In this document: positions 1-8,818 of the stretch, piece after piece
How positions within the stretch are numbered: position 1 is the stretch's first letter
How the letters are laid out: each line of letters opens with the position of its first letter
Assembly (NCBI GenBank): GCA_028285595.1
Contig: JANQOW010000120.1
Location: 1-43,664, forward strand
Length of the DNA stretch: 43,664 nucleotides
Direction of reading: 5' to 3'
DNA from: Hyphomicrobiales bacterium
GTDB taxonomy: Bacteria; Pseudomonadota; Alphaproteobacteria; Rhizobiales; CAJQND01
Translations under genes and position numbers: made by a program
The notes under the pieces: generated by a model
Told to the model about the DNA's origin: nothing
Seen by the model: only the letters and a program-made list of their open reading frames with translations
The model's database searches: none

Positions 1-452
1 AGGTCGAAGACCTTTGCTCAATGCTGAGCGCCTGTGATTTTGTCACGGTGCATTGCGTTCTGACGCCGCAATCGCGGTCACTGATCGGTGAGACCGAACT
101 TAAGGCCATGAAACGCTCAGCGTTTCTCATCAATGTCTCGCGCGGCGCTATTGTTGAGGACAAAGCCCTGCTAAGCGCGCTTAAGGAAAACCGAATTGCC
201 GGGGCAGGACTGGATGTTTACAGCCAAGAGCCGCTCGACATGCACAGCCACCCGCTGCGCGCGTTGTTCACCATGCCCAATGTGATCCTTCTTCCCCACC
301 TGACATTCTATACCCAAGACGCCATGGAGCGGCTTGAACGCGAGACACTGGAACGCTGCCGGGAACTATTGAGCGATGAGACTGTGCTGGTCAAATCAAA
401 CGATCCCAGACTGCGCGCGCAGAGCCAGGGCGTAAGGTTCACGCCGACCTGA
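1..452 (+). CDS. D-isomer 2-hydroxyacid dehydrogenase, C-terminal part (5' end outside window)
   Basis: The reading frame is open from the first complete codon at position 3 to the TGA at 450-452, so the start lies upstream of the window. What remains is the C-terminal part of the NAD-binding domain of the D-2-hydroxyacid dehydrogenase family, which reduces 2-keto acids to D-2-hydroxy acids or the reverse. The family signature is visible: FLINVSRGAIVEDKALLSAL, followed by GLDVYSQEPL with the Glu that pairs with the catalytic His, and PHLTFYT where the family usually has PHIGSAT, carrying that His. Substrate cannot be told: the family includes lactate, glycerate/hydroxypyruvate, phosphoglycerate and phosphonate dehydrogenases. 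There is no ACT domain after the core. It precedes ilvD on the same strand by 110 bp. Confidence 0.88.
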   Translation, partial: VEDLCSMLSACDFVTVHCVLTPQSRSLIGETELKAMKRSAFLINVSRGAIVEDKALLSALKENRIAGAGLDVYSQEPLDMHSHPLRALFTMPNVILLPHLTFYTQDAMERLERETLERCRELLSDETVLVKSNDPRLRAQSQGVRFTPT

Positions 453-562
453 ACGCCGCGCGCCGTTCTTGATCTGGCGGCTGCTGCGAAAACTCTGGTC
501 GCAGGCGCCTTCATGAGTTAGTAAAACTCAGCAACAACAACAAGCTTTGGGGAGCTCTTCAG

Positions 563-2437
563 ATGCCAGCGTATCGCTCTCGCACCTCCACCCACGGACG
601 CAACATGGCCGGCGCCCGCGCCCTTTGGCGCGCCACAGGGATGTCGGAGGACCAATTCGGCAAGCCCATCATCGCGGTGGCCAACAGTTTCACGCAATTT
701 GTGCCAGGCCACGTGCACCTGAAAGACATGGGCCAGTTGGTGGCCAAGGAAATCGAAGCTGCAGGCGGTGTGGCCAAGGAGTTCAACACCATTGCGGTCG
801 ATGACGGCATCGCCATGGGCCATGACGGGATGCTCTACTCCCTGCCGAGCCGGGAAGTCATCGCCGACAGCGTGGAATACATGTGCAACGCCCACTGCGC
901 GGACGCGGTGATCTGCATCTCCAATTGCGACAAGATCACACCCGGCATGTTGATGGCCGCCATGCGCCTCAACATTCCGGCCATCTTTGTTTCAGGTGGC
1001 CCCATGGAGGCCGGTAAGGTTGTGTTGGACGGCAAAGAGGTCAAAGTGGACCTGGTCGATGCCATGATCAATGCGGTCAACCCGGACGTCTCTGAAGAAG
1101 ACAGCTTGAAGACGGAACGTTCTGCCTGCCCGACGTGCGGGTCGTGTTCCGGCATGTTCACCGCCAACTCCATGAACTGCCTAGCCGAAGCCCTGGGTCT
1201 CGCCCTGCCCGGCAACGGCTCGATGCTGGCCACGCATGCGTTTCGCGAGAACCTCTTCAAGGAGGCCGGACGCACGATCGTCTCCCTGGCCAAGCGCTAC
1301 TATGAGGAAGATGATGAGACGGCAACGCCGCGCGGCATTGCCAACTTCGAGAGCTTTGAGAATGCCATGACCCTGGACATCGCCATGGGCGGGTCCACGA
1401 ACACGATCCTGCATCTGCTCGCGATGGCGCGCGAGGGCGAAGTGCCCTTCACCATGGACGATATTGACCGCTTGAGCCGGAAGGTGCCTCACCTCTCGAA
1501 GCTCTCACCGTCCACCTCCATTTATCACATGGAAGATGTGCACCGCGCCGGCGGCATCATGCGCATTATGGGCGAGCTTGACCGGATGGGTCTCATCCAC
1601 GACCAGCGCCCCACCGTCCACTCCAAGACCTATGCGGAGGCTTTGGAAAAATGGGACATCATGCGCGACCCCTCCCCTGAGGTGGAGGAGTTTTACCGCG
1701 CAGCACCCGGTGGGGTCAGAACCACGCAGGCCTTTTCGTCCCAGAACCTGTGGAAGGATCTGGACCGCGACCAGGAAGAGGGCTGCGTGCGCTCCGGCGA
1801 GCATGCCTATTCCCAAGACGGCGGCCTTGCGGTGCTGTACGGCAACATTGCCGAAGACGGCTGCATCGTGAAGACCGCCGGTGTTCCCGCAGAATGCCTG
1901 ACCTTCACCGGCAAGGCGCGGATCTTTGAAAGTCAGGACAGCGCCGTCAAAGGCATTCTCGGCAAACAGGTCGCCGAGGGCGATGTGGTGGTGATCCGCT
2001 ACGAAGGCCCTCGCGGCGGGCCTGGCATGCAGGAGATGCTCTATCCCACCTCCTATCTGAAGGCGGTCGGGCTTGGCAAAGCCTGTGCGCTCATCACGGA
2101 CGGACGCTTCTCCGGTGGTTCTTCAGGACTCAGTGTCGGGCACATCTCTCCGGAGGCTGCTCTTGGCGGCGCCATCGGGCTGATCGAAGAAGGCGATGAG
2201 ATCCACATCTCAATTGCTGATCGCCGGTTGCACTTGAACGTTGATGCCGGCGTACTGGCGGCACGGCGCAAAGCCATGGAAGCCAGGGGTGATGCCGCCT
2301 GGGCGCCGACGGAAGTGCGCGAGCGCAGAGTAACGCCGGCGCTGAAAGTGTTCGCCGCGTTTGCCACGTCCGCATCAGAAGGCGCGGCCCGGGACGTGGA
2401 CGGCACCTCGCAGAAAATGCGTCAGGCTGCCGAGTAA
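563..2437 (+). CDS. ilvD: Dihydroxy-acid dehydratase
   Basis: Dihydroxy-acid dehydratase (624 aa) converts 2,3-dihydroxy-isovalerate and 2,3-dihydroxy-3-methylvalerate to the 2-keto acids that precede valine and isoleucine, using an iron-sulfur cluster in the cytoplasm. IlvD/Edd family motifs are plain: [15 protein letters not shown], then [17 protein letters not shown] and [12 protein letters not shown], which carry cluster cysteines, and [19 protein letters not shown] near the C-terminus. Length fits the IlvD branch (about 610-620 aa). A GGGGAG ribosome site lies at 549-554. The 3' end overlaps the convergent MFS gene by 16 bp (2422-2437). ilvE, the last enzyme of the same pathway, is about 11 kb downstream. 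Confidence 0.97.
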   Translation: MPAYRSRTSTHGRNMAGARALWRATGMSEDQFGKPIIAVANSFTQFVPGHVHLKDMGQLVAKEIEAAGGVAKEFNTIAVDDGIAMGHDGMLYSLPSREVIADSVEYMCNAHCADAVICISNCDKITPGMLMAAMRLNIPAIFVSGGPMEAGKVVLDGKEVKVDLVDAMINAVNPDVSEEDSLKTERSACPTCGSCSGMFTANSMNCLAEALGLALPGNGSMLATHAFRENLFKEAGRTIVSLAKRYYEEDDETATPRGIANFESFENAMTLDIAMGGSTNTILHLLAMAREGEVPFTMDDIDRLSRKVPHLSKLSPSTSIYHMEDVHRAGGIMRIMGELDRMGLIHDQRPTVHSKTYAEALEKWDIMRDPSPEVEEFYRAAPGGVRTTQAFSSQNLWKDLDRDQEEGCVRSGEHAYSQDGGLAVLYGNIAEDGCIVKTAGVPAECLTFTGKARIFESQDSAVKGILGKQVAEGDVVVIRYEGPRGGPGMQEMLYPTSYLKAVGLGKACALITDGRFSGGSSGLSVGHISPEAALGGAIGLIEEGDEIHISIADRRLHLNVDAGVLAARRKAMEARGDAAWAPTEVRERRVTPALKVFAAFATSASEGAARDVDGTSQKMRQAAE

Positions 2438-3594
2438 CGCTGGGATAGCACCAGGACCAGCGCAAAGACGGCGGCGGCCACAGCCATAAGGCTCGCGGCG
2501 AAGAAGGCGTATGCGCCATAGGCCTGGTAAAGCGGGCCCGCGGAGGCTGTGGCAAGCGCGATGATGATCCCGCCGGCGACCGAGGAGTACAGCGCCTGGG
2601 CCGTGTTGTGCAGATGGTCAGGCACGGTGCGCGAGATGTGGTGGATGACGCCTAAGTGGGTCGCGCCGAAGGTGAGCCCGTGCAGCGCCTGGAGTGCTGC
2701 GAGGCTGAAGACGCCCGGGTCAAGGGCCGTGCCCGCCCAGCGCACCACCGCGGCGCCTGCGCCCAAAAGAACCAAGCCGGAGGGCGTAAACAGCTTCACG
2801 GCCCGGCCGGAAACCACAAACAGCGCCACTTCGGCAATCACGCCCAAACTCCACAAAACACCTATGGCCCCGCCGGGGATGCCGCCGGCTTGCCAGTGCA
2901 AGGTGCCGAAGCTGTAATAGACCGAATGGCTGGCCTGAGTGAGCCCCGTTGCCAATAGGAACACAACGAACAGTGGACTGATGAGGAGCCGGGCCGCATC
3001 GCCCACACGGACGGCTTTTGGCGACCGGGCCGCATCCTGCTTCGGATCCGTCTCCTTTGGAAGCCACAGCAGAGCCAGGACGATGAGCCCGTGACTGGCC
3101 GCCAGCACCCAGATGATGTGATCGGGCGCCATGACATCCAAGGCGAGCCCGCCCCCCAAGCTGGCTAAAATGAACGCGATCGACCCCCAAAGGCGCATAC
3201 GGCCATAATCCAGCTTCTGCTCGCTTGCGCCGCGAACGGCGATGACCTCGCTCATGGGTAGGATTGGCGTCCAGAAGAACGCTCCGGCAACGGCGACCAG
3301 TCCAATCAACCAGATGGGTTGGATGACCACCAGGGCCAGGCTGCCGGCAAGCGGCACACTGGCCAGCCAGATCAGCAACACGCGGCGCCGGCCCGTCTTG
3401 TCGGCCAGAAAAGAGAAGATGGGCCCGGAGACCACCCGGACCGCAATCTGAAGCGCAAGAACCAAGGCGATTTCATCGGCATCCAAGCCACGTGCACTTA
3501 ACCACACCGGAAAGAACGGCAGATAGATGCCGATCGTAAAGAACAGGGCCCCGTACAAAGCAGATATACGGGTGTGGAGGGAAAGAGCGGACAC
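2422..3594 (-). CDS. MFS transporter, LacY/phenylpropionate-permease-like
   Basis: A 390-residue inner-membrane transporter with about 12 hydrophobic segments. The first helix ([20 protein letters not shown]) and the loop after helix 2 ([15 protein letters not shown], the MFS loop 2-3 signature D-x3-GRR) match the MFS_1-like group that includes HcaT and LacY-type permeases. [12 protein letters not shown] in helix 4/5 is also typical of that group. The likely start is GTG at 3592-3594, which places the first helix at the N-terminus. The substrate is unknown. Its 3' end overlaps ilvD on the opposite strand by 16 bp, so the two transcripts converge with no room for a separate terminator. Confidence 0.88.
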   Translation of the reverse strand: MSALSLHTRISALYGALFFTIGIYLPFFPVWLSARGLDADEIALVLALQIAVRVVSGPIFSFLADKTGRRRVLLIWLASVPLAGSLALVVIQPIWLIGLVAVAGAFFWTPILPMSEVIAVRGASEQKLDYGRMRLWGSIAFILASLGGGLALDVMAPDHIIWVLAASHGLIVLALLWLPKETDPKQDAARSPKAVRVGDAARLLISPLFVVFLLATGLTQASHSVYYSFGTLHWQAGGIPGGAIGVLWSLGVIAEVALFVVSGRAVKLFTPSGLVLLGAGAAVVRWAGTALDPGVFSLAALQALHGLTFGATHLGVIHHISRTVPDHLHNTAQALYSSVAGGIIIALATASAGPLYQAYGAYAFFAASLMAVAAAVFALVLVLSQRYSAA

Positions 3595-3772
3595 CTTTGC
3601 GAAATCCTAGAGCTTGGACATGGCCGGGTCCGACACATTCACCCGACCCGCTTAACGTGATCTAAACCAATCGCTAACCATAATGGAGCTCTGAGTTTGT
3701 GATTGTTCGTGCTGTGCGGCCAGAGGCAACTTGCCGTGCAGGTGTTAGTAATAGTTCGAGCGGGTTAGGTAG

Positions 3773-5113
3773 ATGGTTAAGGGCAACGTTGTAGCGGGAT
3801 TGACCGAAGAGCAATACGCTGAAATTGAGCTCGCGGTGATGGAATCAGAACGCGGGCGGAACTTCCTCAAAGAATATCTGGCGAGAAATCGCTCCTCTGA
3901 CACACACATGCTGCTTGAAGCCATCTCCCGGCTGGAAAGCGCGTTGTGTCTGAAGGCCATTGAACATGAGGGCGGCGAGCAGTTCACCCCTGCCCTCGCT
4001 GAGATTGCGGCCGTGGTGACCGCAACCCGCACTGAAATTGCCGCCATCCGCAACGATCTGATCGCCGGTGGCGGTGCTCTTGCCCAAGGACCGGAAGCCT
4101 TTTCCAGGGCCGCCGACCAGGCCAATCAGCTCTCCGCTGAGCTTCTGTCTCAGGTTGAAAAGGTGGAAAACCTCGCCTGGAAGATCCGCGAAATGGGCGT
4201 TGAGGCCGAGATTTGCGACAAGCTGGATTCGTGTGTCGAAGAGCTGATGAGCTTGTGCTGGCGCCAGGACGTGAGCGGCCAGCGCGCGGCAAAGGCTCTG
4301 AGCGTTTTGCAGTTCGTCAACGATCGCACCGGCGGAAACCTGGTGAGTGTGAGCGATGAGATGGGCACACAAGGGGCGCTGAGCGCACCTGCTGAGACGT
4401 CAGAGCCCGCCAACATGGAAAAGGATGCCTACTTCGCGCAGGATGCTGAGCTCTTCAGCGATGAGGACGAGCCTCAGCAGGTCGCCTCCCCTGCGCCGGG
4501 TTTTGTCTACTCGGAGACCAAGCAGGAGCACCCGCTCAGCACCGATGCGATTGTTGCTGAAGTGAGCTCTGAGGCGCCTCCGCCCATAGCCTTGGTCGAA
4601 GAAGAACCTCAACAAGAGGAACCCAAACAAGAAGAGCCTGCTCCAGACAGCCTCACCACGGCTGAGCTTGTTGAGCAACCCGCGGGGATGATTGGCCCTG
4701 AAAATCTCAAAGGCTTCACCGCCATGGCCGCATCGCTCGATGGCCAAGGCCCGTTCACATCAACCACCCTGGCTGAAATGGTCACGCCGCCGGAAGCCGA
4801 AGCCCCCAAGCAGGAGCCCAAGGCTGAAGATGCCAGGGACCCGTTCCAGGTGGAGCTGGAAAACCTCGCCAAAAAGGATGGATTCGCCTTCAAACCGGAA
4901 GCCAAGCCGGAGCCGGAGCCTGAAAAGGCCGCAGAGGCAAAAACGGAGGCGGACGACGAGGATGGCAACGGCCACATTGTGATCATTCGCACGCCCGCGG
5001 AGCCGGAGGCAGACGCTGACCGTCTTCCAGAGCCCATCACTCAGGAGAAACCTGCTGCGAACGGTGAAGTGCCGATGGTGGAGATCTGCTCCCCGAAGGC
5101 GACCGGCAGTTGA
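3773..5113 (+). CDS. CheZ-like protein with long acidic C-terminal tail
   Basis: A 446-residue cytoplasmic protein in two parts. Residues about 1-185 are mostly helical, and contain QDVSGQ at residues 165-170, which matches the QDxTGQ active-site motif of the CheY-P phosphatase CheZ (catalytic Asp and Gln; here D166 and Q170). Residues about 190-446 are rich in Glu, Pro, Ala and Lys with repeated EPKQEEP-type runs and look disordered. The N-terminal stretch LTEEQYAEIELAVMESERG resembles conserved alphaproteobacterial proteins usually left as hypothetical. No chemotaxis or flagellar genes lie nearby, so the partner response regulator is unknown. Phosphatase activity is inferred from the motif. 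The end is convergent with the dehydratase, 15 bp apart. Confidence 0.7.
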   Translation: MVKGNVVAGLTEEQYAEIELAVMESERGRNFLKEYLARNRSSDTHMLLEAISRLESALCLKAIEHEGGEQFTPALAEIAAVVTATRTEIAAIRNDLIAGGGALAQGPEAFSRAADQANQLSAELLSQVEKVENLAWKIREMGVEAEICDKLDSCVEELMSLCWRQDVSGQRAAKALSVLQFVNDRTGGNLVSVSDEMGTQGALSAPAETSEPANMEKDAYFAQDAELFSDEDEPQQVASPAPGFVYSETKQEHPLSTDAIVAEVSSEAPPPIALVEEEPQQEEPKQEEPAPDSLTTAELVEQPAGMIGPENLKGFTAMAASLDGQGPFTSTTLAEMVTPPEAEAPKQEPKAEDARDPFQVELENLAKKDGFAFKPEAKPEPEPEKAAEAKTEADDEDGNGHIVIIRTPAEPEADADRLPEPITQEKPAANGEVPMVEICSPKATGS

Positions 5114-5128
5114 GTGCGCGCCCGCTGA

Positions 5129-6163
5129 TCAGTGGGCGTTGACGATCTCCGAGAAAAGACCCGGGTCCACATTCCCGCCAGAGAGCACAATGGCGATGTC
5201 GCGGTCGCGGCAGTCGATCTTGCCAGCCAAAACCGCTGCCAGACAAACTGCGCCGCCCGGCTCAACCACCAGCTTTAACGTTCTAAAGGCGAACGCCACG
5301 GCGGCTCTCACCTCTTCATCGCTCACGGCCAAACCGCCGGTGGCTCTGGGTTGATTGATGGCAAAGGTCAACTCGCCCGGCTGAGGCGCCAGCAATGCAT
5401 CACACACAGATCCGGTGGCATGCTTGTTCTTGCGCCGCCTGCCGGATTTGAGCGAGCGGGCGTGATCGTCAAAGCCGCGCGGCTCAACGGAGTAGATCTC
5501 GGTCTTCGGAAACACCCCTTCAAAGGCCAAGGACACGCCGGCCAACAAGCCGCCGCCGCCCGCCGGCACCAAAACCGCATCAGGGGTGACACCGCGTGCG
5601 CCCAGGTCCTGGGCAAACTCCAAACCCGCCGTGCCTTGGCCGGCAATAATGTTGGCATCGTCGTAAGGCGGCACGATCACCGCGCCCCTCTTGGCGGCAA
5701 GGTCCTGGGCGATGGCTTTCCGGTCTTCCGACGCACGGTCGTACTGGACCACCTCCGCGCCATATCCGGCTGTGTTGGAGACTTTGATCTTCGGAGTATC
5801 CTCCGGCATCACAATGACCGCCGGAAACTCCTTGAGCTGAGCTGCAGCCGCGACCCCTTGAGCATGGTTGCCGGAGGAATAGGCCACAACCCCGCCTTCG
5901 CGGGCATCGGCGCCAAGTTGAGAAATCCGGTTGAAAGCGCCGCGGAATTTGAACGACCCAGTGCGCTGCAGGCACTCCGGCTTGATCAGAACCCGGCCGC
6001 CAACCCGCTCGTTAAGCGCAGGGTTCTCGACAATCGGCGTGCGCAAAGCCTTGCCGGCAATCCGCACGGCAGCCATTTGCACGTCCGCAAATCCAGGCAA
6101 GTCTGGGCTGTCTTCTGAACCGCCTTCGGTTGGATTTGGACTTTGCGGATTTACTGGCGCCAT
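5129..6163 (-). CDS. Threonine/serine dehydratase, PLP-dependent
   Basis: A 344-residue fold-type II PLP enzyme of the serine/threonine dehydratase family, which deaminates L-threonine or L-serine to 2-oxobutyrate or pyruvate. GSFKFRGA carries the PLP lysine (K72), SSGNHAQG (residues 97-103) is the substrate loop, and AGGGGLLAG (201-209) binds the PLP phosphate. There is no C-terminal ACT domain, so it resembles the catabolic TdcB or serine racemase branch more than biosynthetic IlvA. The frame is open for 44 codons upstream, but ATG at 6161-6163 is preceded by AAAGGGA at good spacing and fits the family length. The close ilvD gene makes a link to isoleucine synthesis possible but not shown. 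Confidence 0.88.
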   Translation of the reverse strand: MAPVNPQSPNPTEGGSEDSPDLPGFADVQMAAVRIAGKALRTPIVENPALNERVGGRVLIKPECLQRTGSFKFRGAFNRISQLGADAREGGVVAYSSGNHAQGVAAAAQLKEFPAVIVMPEDTPKIKVSNTAGYGAEVVQYDRASEDRKAIAQDLAAKRGAVIVPPYDDANIIAGQGTAGLEFAQDLGARGVTPDAVLVPAGGGGLLAGVSLAFEGVFPKTEIYSVEPRGFDDHARSLKSGRRRKNKHATGSVCDALLAPQPGELTFAINQPRATGGLAVSDEEVRAAVAFAFRTLKLVVEPGGAVCLAAVLAGKIDCRDRDIAIVLSGGNVDPGLFSEIVNAH

Positions 6164-6302
6164 AACTGGTCCCTTTGGTTCTACGCGATGACGAATTCTA
6201 GTCCAGAACCATGACGAAGCTATGGCTGGCTCGGCTCCCCCCACCCTATACAACACTGCGCGCGCTGCCGCCATGACAGCTGTTGAAAATCCCACATCCG
6301 CG

Positions 6303-7010
6303 CTAATCCTCCAGCAGGCTGATAGGCGCCTGGGAACTCAACTCCCTGAGCAGTTTGAGCCTAAAAGCCCGGGCAAAATCCTCATATCCGTTGGCCTGCA
6401 TCACAAAGGCCCCCGGACCGGCGATCACATTCTTCTTAAAATAACTGGTGAGGACGCCGGTGGGATCTACGGCCAGACCATTCACCTGCACCCCGGCCCG
6501 GCGCGCGACGCCTCGCGCATAGGTGGGGGATGATCCGGCGTTGTAGCGGTCATCGGCGGACACATCGATGACGCGGCGCGCGCCCTGGAACCGGTTCGAT
6601 TGGATGAGCCCGACGGAGAAGATCACCGCCTCGCCGAGCGCCGTGCCCGATGCGCGTGCCTGATTGGCGTTGCGACTGATGGCGTCGGCAAAGGCCAAGG
6701 CACTTTCCCTGTCTTGAACCTGCATCCACTCCACCACTTGGATTTGCTCAAACCGTGAGCTCCACTCCACATACGTAACGGCAATACCGCCCGGCCCCTG
6801 TGCGGCAATGGCGGCATGGATGTCCGGGTCGCGGAACGCGTTCACATGGCCGGAGACCTGGAGGTCGAACTCACGCTCATCCACACTGGAGGACGCATCC
6901 ACCGCAAGCACCAGTTCCAACGCCACTTTGGTTTCGCTGGCATGCGCCGGCGCAAGCAGGAGGTTGAGGAGAACCAGAACGGCAACAGCCTTTGTGCGCA
7001 GATTATCCAT
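6303..7010 (-). CDS. Secreted DUF1194 (vWA-like) protein
   Basis: A 235-residue exported protein. The chosen ATG at 7008-7010 gives a normal signal peptide (MDNLRTKAVAVLVLLNLL, then APAHA before the cut), while the 40 residues encoded upstream look non-coding. The mature protein starts LVLAVDASSSVDEREFDLQ, a MIDAS-type D-x-S-x-S metal site at the start of a von Willebrand A-like domain, and continues with TYVEWSS and RRVIDVSADDRYN, which are typical of DUF1194. The biochemical role of DUF1194 is not established. It is divergent from the oxygenase gene and follows the dehydratase on the same side without clear coupling. Confidence 0.82.
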   Translation of the reverse strand: MDNLRTKAVAVLVLLNLLLAPAHASETKVALELVLAVDASSSVDEREFDLQVSGHVNAFRDPDIHAAIAAQGPGGIAVTYVEWSSRFEQIQVVEWMQVQDRESALAFADAISRNANQARASGTALGEAVIFSVGLIQSNRFQGARRVIDVSADDRYNAGSSPTYARGVARRAGVQVNGLAVDPTGVLTSYFKKNVIAGPGAFVMQANGYEDFARAFRLKLLRELSSQAPISLLED

Positions 7011-7104
7011 CACGCCGACTATAGCGCGCACCGTGTCTGTGTCTGTTGACAATTCGGAGATTGACGTCAGGCTGGGCCGGTAAGCAACAGAAGGGGAGAG
7101 CGCA

Positions 7105-7923
7105 ATGGCAGATCTCATTAATCTGGCCAACTATCCTATTGCAGACGCCGCCAGCCCGGAACGGGAAAAAACGGTCGCCAGGTTCCGAGAGCAGTTGGAC
7201 CGGCAGCAATATTGCGTGCTGCCAAACTTTATCGGGCCTGAGATGTGCGCTCAATTGGTCCAAGAGGTCTATCAGAGGCTGCCGGATGCCTATGCCAACA
7301 GCTCGCGCCGCAATTGTTACCTGCAGCGTCAAAGCCCTGGCGGCCTGCCGAGCGATCACCCTGGAAACATCCTCTTCGATGCCAGCTACAATATGATGGC
7401 GTATGATTTGTTTGAGGACGGCTCCTTGCTGCGTGCCCTTTACACGTGGGAGCCGCTGCGCCGCTTCGTGGCCGACATTGTGGGGGCGCAAACGCTCTAC
7501 CTCAGCGAGGACACCTATCAGCCTGCCAACGTGCTGTGCTACTGCACAGGCGACAGGTCTGCTTGGCATTTCGATTCCACCAGCGCCTTCACCCTAACCC
7601 TCATGCTGCAAGCGGCAGACGCGGGCGGCGAGTTTATGATTGCCCCCCACACGCGCAACGAGGATACCAGCGAGGACCCTGCAAAGCTTGCCAAGTTACG
7701 CTCTGTGCTTGAGGGCGACGACACCCATGTGGTCACCGTTCCCCGGGAACCTGGCGCCCTTGTGATTTTCCGCGGTTGCACGTCCGTTCATTGCGTAAGC
7801 CCTGTTGAAGGGGAAAAAGAACGCCTCATGGCCGTGTTCGTCTATGAGGATGAGCCGGGTGTTATTGGGGATCCGGAGGTCAATCGCACGGTTTACGGAC
7901 CGCGCACCCAGGCCGCGCAATAG
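7105..7923 (+). CDS. Fe(II)/2-oxoglutarate-dependent oxygenase family protein
   Basis: A 272-residue cytoplasmic protein with the facial triad of the Fe(II)/2-oxoglutarate oxygenases: H155-x-D157 in WHFDSTSAF, the distal H229 in SVHCVSPV, and R240 eleven residues later, in the place of the 2-oxoglutarate carboxylate-binding Arg. GALVIFRG before the distal His is the usual beta-strand of the jelly-roll core. It resembles loosely annotated PhyH-like or HalD-like oxygenases; it does not look like gamma-butyrobetaine hydroxylase. The start has an AAGGGGAG ribosome site at 7091-7098. It is followed after 61 bp by a beta-keto acid cleavage enzyme on the same strand, which suggests a shared catabolic route. 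The substrate is unknown. Confidence 0.8.
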   Translation: MADLINLANYPIADAASPEREKTVARFREQLDRQQYCVLPNFIGPEMCAQLVQEVYQRLPDAYANSSRRNCYLQRQSPGGLPSDHPGNILFDASYNMMAYDLFEDGSLLRALYTWEPLRRFVADIVGAQTLYLSEDTYQPANVLCYCTGDRSAWHFDSTSAFTLTLMLQAADAGGEFMIAPHTRNEDTSEDPAKLAKLRSVLEGDDTHVVTVPREPGALVIFRGCTSVHCVSPVEGEKERLMAVFVYEDEPGVIGDPEVNRTVYGPRTQAAQ

Positions 7924-7984
7924 TCCTTGCGGCAGACCGGCGAACCTGATTTGTTCAGCGCCTGAGATAAAGGAGACCAGACGC

Positions 7985-8818
7985 ATGAGCGACCCCTGCA
8001 TCATCTGCGTGGCCATCACCGGATCTGTGCCCACCAAGGAGGACAATCCGGCGGTGCCCATCACCATCACCGAGCAGATTGAATCCACTCATGAAGCGTT
8101 TGAAGCCGGCGCCAGCATTGCCCACTGCCATGTGCGCAATGACGACCAGACCCCCACATCTGATCCGGACAAGTTCGCCGCCCTGACGGAGGGCTTGCGC
8201 AAACACTGTCCGGGCATGATCGTGCAGCTTTCCACCGGGGGACGCTCAGGCACAGGCCATGAGCGCGGCGCCATGCTGCCGTTGGAGCCGGATATGGCTT
8301 CGCTTACCGTGGGCTCCAACAATTTCCCCACCCGGGTTTACGAGAATTCCCCGGATCTGGTGGATTGGCTGGCCTCGGAGATGCTCAAATATCGAGTCAA
8401 GCCGGAGATCGAAGCCTTTGATTTAAGTCACATTTTCCAATCGGTGAAAATGGCGAAAGATGGCCGGCTTCAAGGCCCGCTCTACATCCAGTTTGTCATG
8501 GGTGTGAAGAACGCCATGCCGGTCGACCGCAAGGTCTTCGACTTCTATGTGGAGACGGTCAAGCGCCTCGCGCCGGATGCGAAATGGTGCGGGGCCGGCA
8601 TTGGCCGCAACCAAATCGTGCTCAATGAATGGTGCATCTCGCAAGGGGGCCACGCGCGCACCGGCCTTGAAGACAATGTTCGTCTGGACAAGCAAACCCT
8701 CGCCCCGTCCAACGCTGCGCTGGTTAAGCGTGCCGCCGAGCTGTGCGAGAAGTATGAGCGCCCGGTGGCAAGCTGGCAGCAGGCCCGGGAAATACTGGGA
8801 CTGCGCGCCGCCGCCTAG
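7985..8818 (+). CDS. Beta-keto acid cleavage enzyme (BKACE, DUF849 family)
   Basis: A 277-residue enzyme of the BKACE family, whose founder Kce cleaves 3-keto-5-aminohexanoate with acetyl-CoA to give acetoacetate and a new CoA ester. The zinc site H-x-H is visible as AHCHVRNDD (H47 and H49), with GASIAHCHVR and IEAFDLSH as family landmarks; GAGIGRNQ near residue 200 and EDNVRL follow in the usual order. ATG at 7985 is chosen because AAGGAG lies at 7970-7975; the frame is open further upstream across the oxygenase gene end. Substrates in the family vary (carnitine-derived, lysine-derived and others), so the exact keto acid cannot be named. It shares its stop region CTAG with the convergent FemAB-like gene. 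Confidence 0.9.
   Translation: MSDPCIICVAITGSVPTKEDNPAVPITITEQIESTHEAFEAGASIAHCHVRNDDQTPTSDPDKFAALTEGLRKHCPGMIVQLSTGGRSGTGHERGAMLPLEPDMASLTVGSNNFPTRVYENSPDLVDWLASEMLKYRVKPEIEAFDLSHIFQSVKMAKDGRLQGPLYIQFVMGVKNAMPVDRKVFDFYVETVKRLAPDAKWCGAGIGRNQIVLNEWCISQGGHARTGLEDNVRLDKQTLAPSNAALVKRAAELCEKYERPVASWQQAREILGLRAAA

Noticed and set aside
5351-6118. 255-aa open frame antisense to the dehydratase
   Set aside because: The opposite strand carries all PLP motifs; no protein-like pattern is seen in this frame.
6164-6295. 44-codon N-terminal extension of the dehydratase
   Set aside because: The good ribosome site and family length point to ATG at 6161-6163; the extension has no conserved pattern.
7046-7074. 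TTGACA at 7046-7051 as promoter for the oxygenase gene
   Set aside because: No acceptable -10 box lies 16-18 bp downstream (AGGCTG), so only the ribosome site was kept.
7105-7923. Oxygenase as gamma-butyrobetaine hydroxylase in a carnitine route
   Set aside because: The length and motif spacing do not fit that enzyme and there is no carnitine dehydrogenase or transporter nearby.
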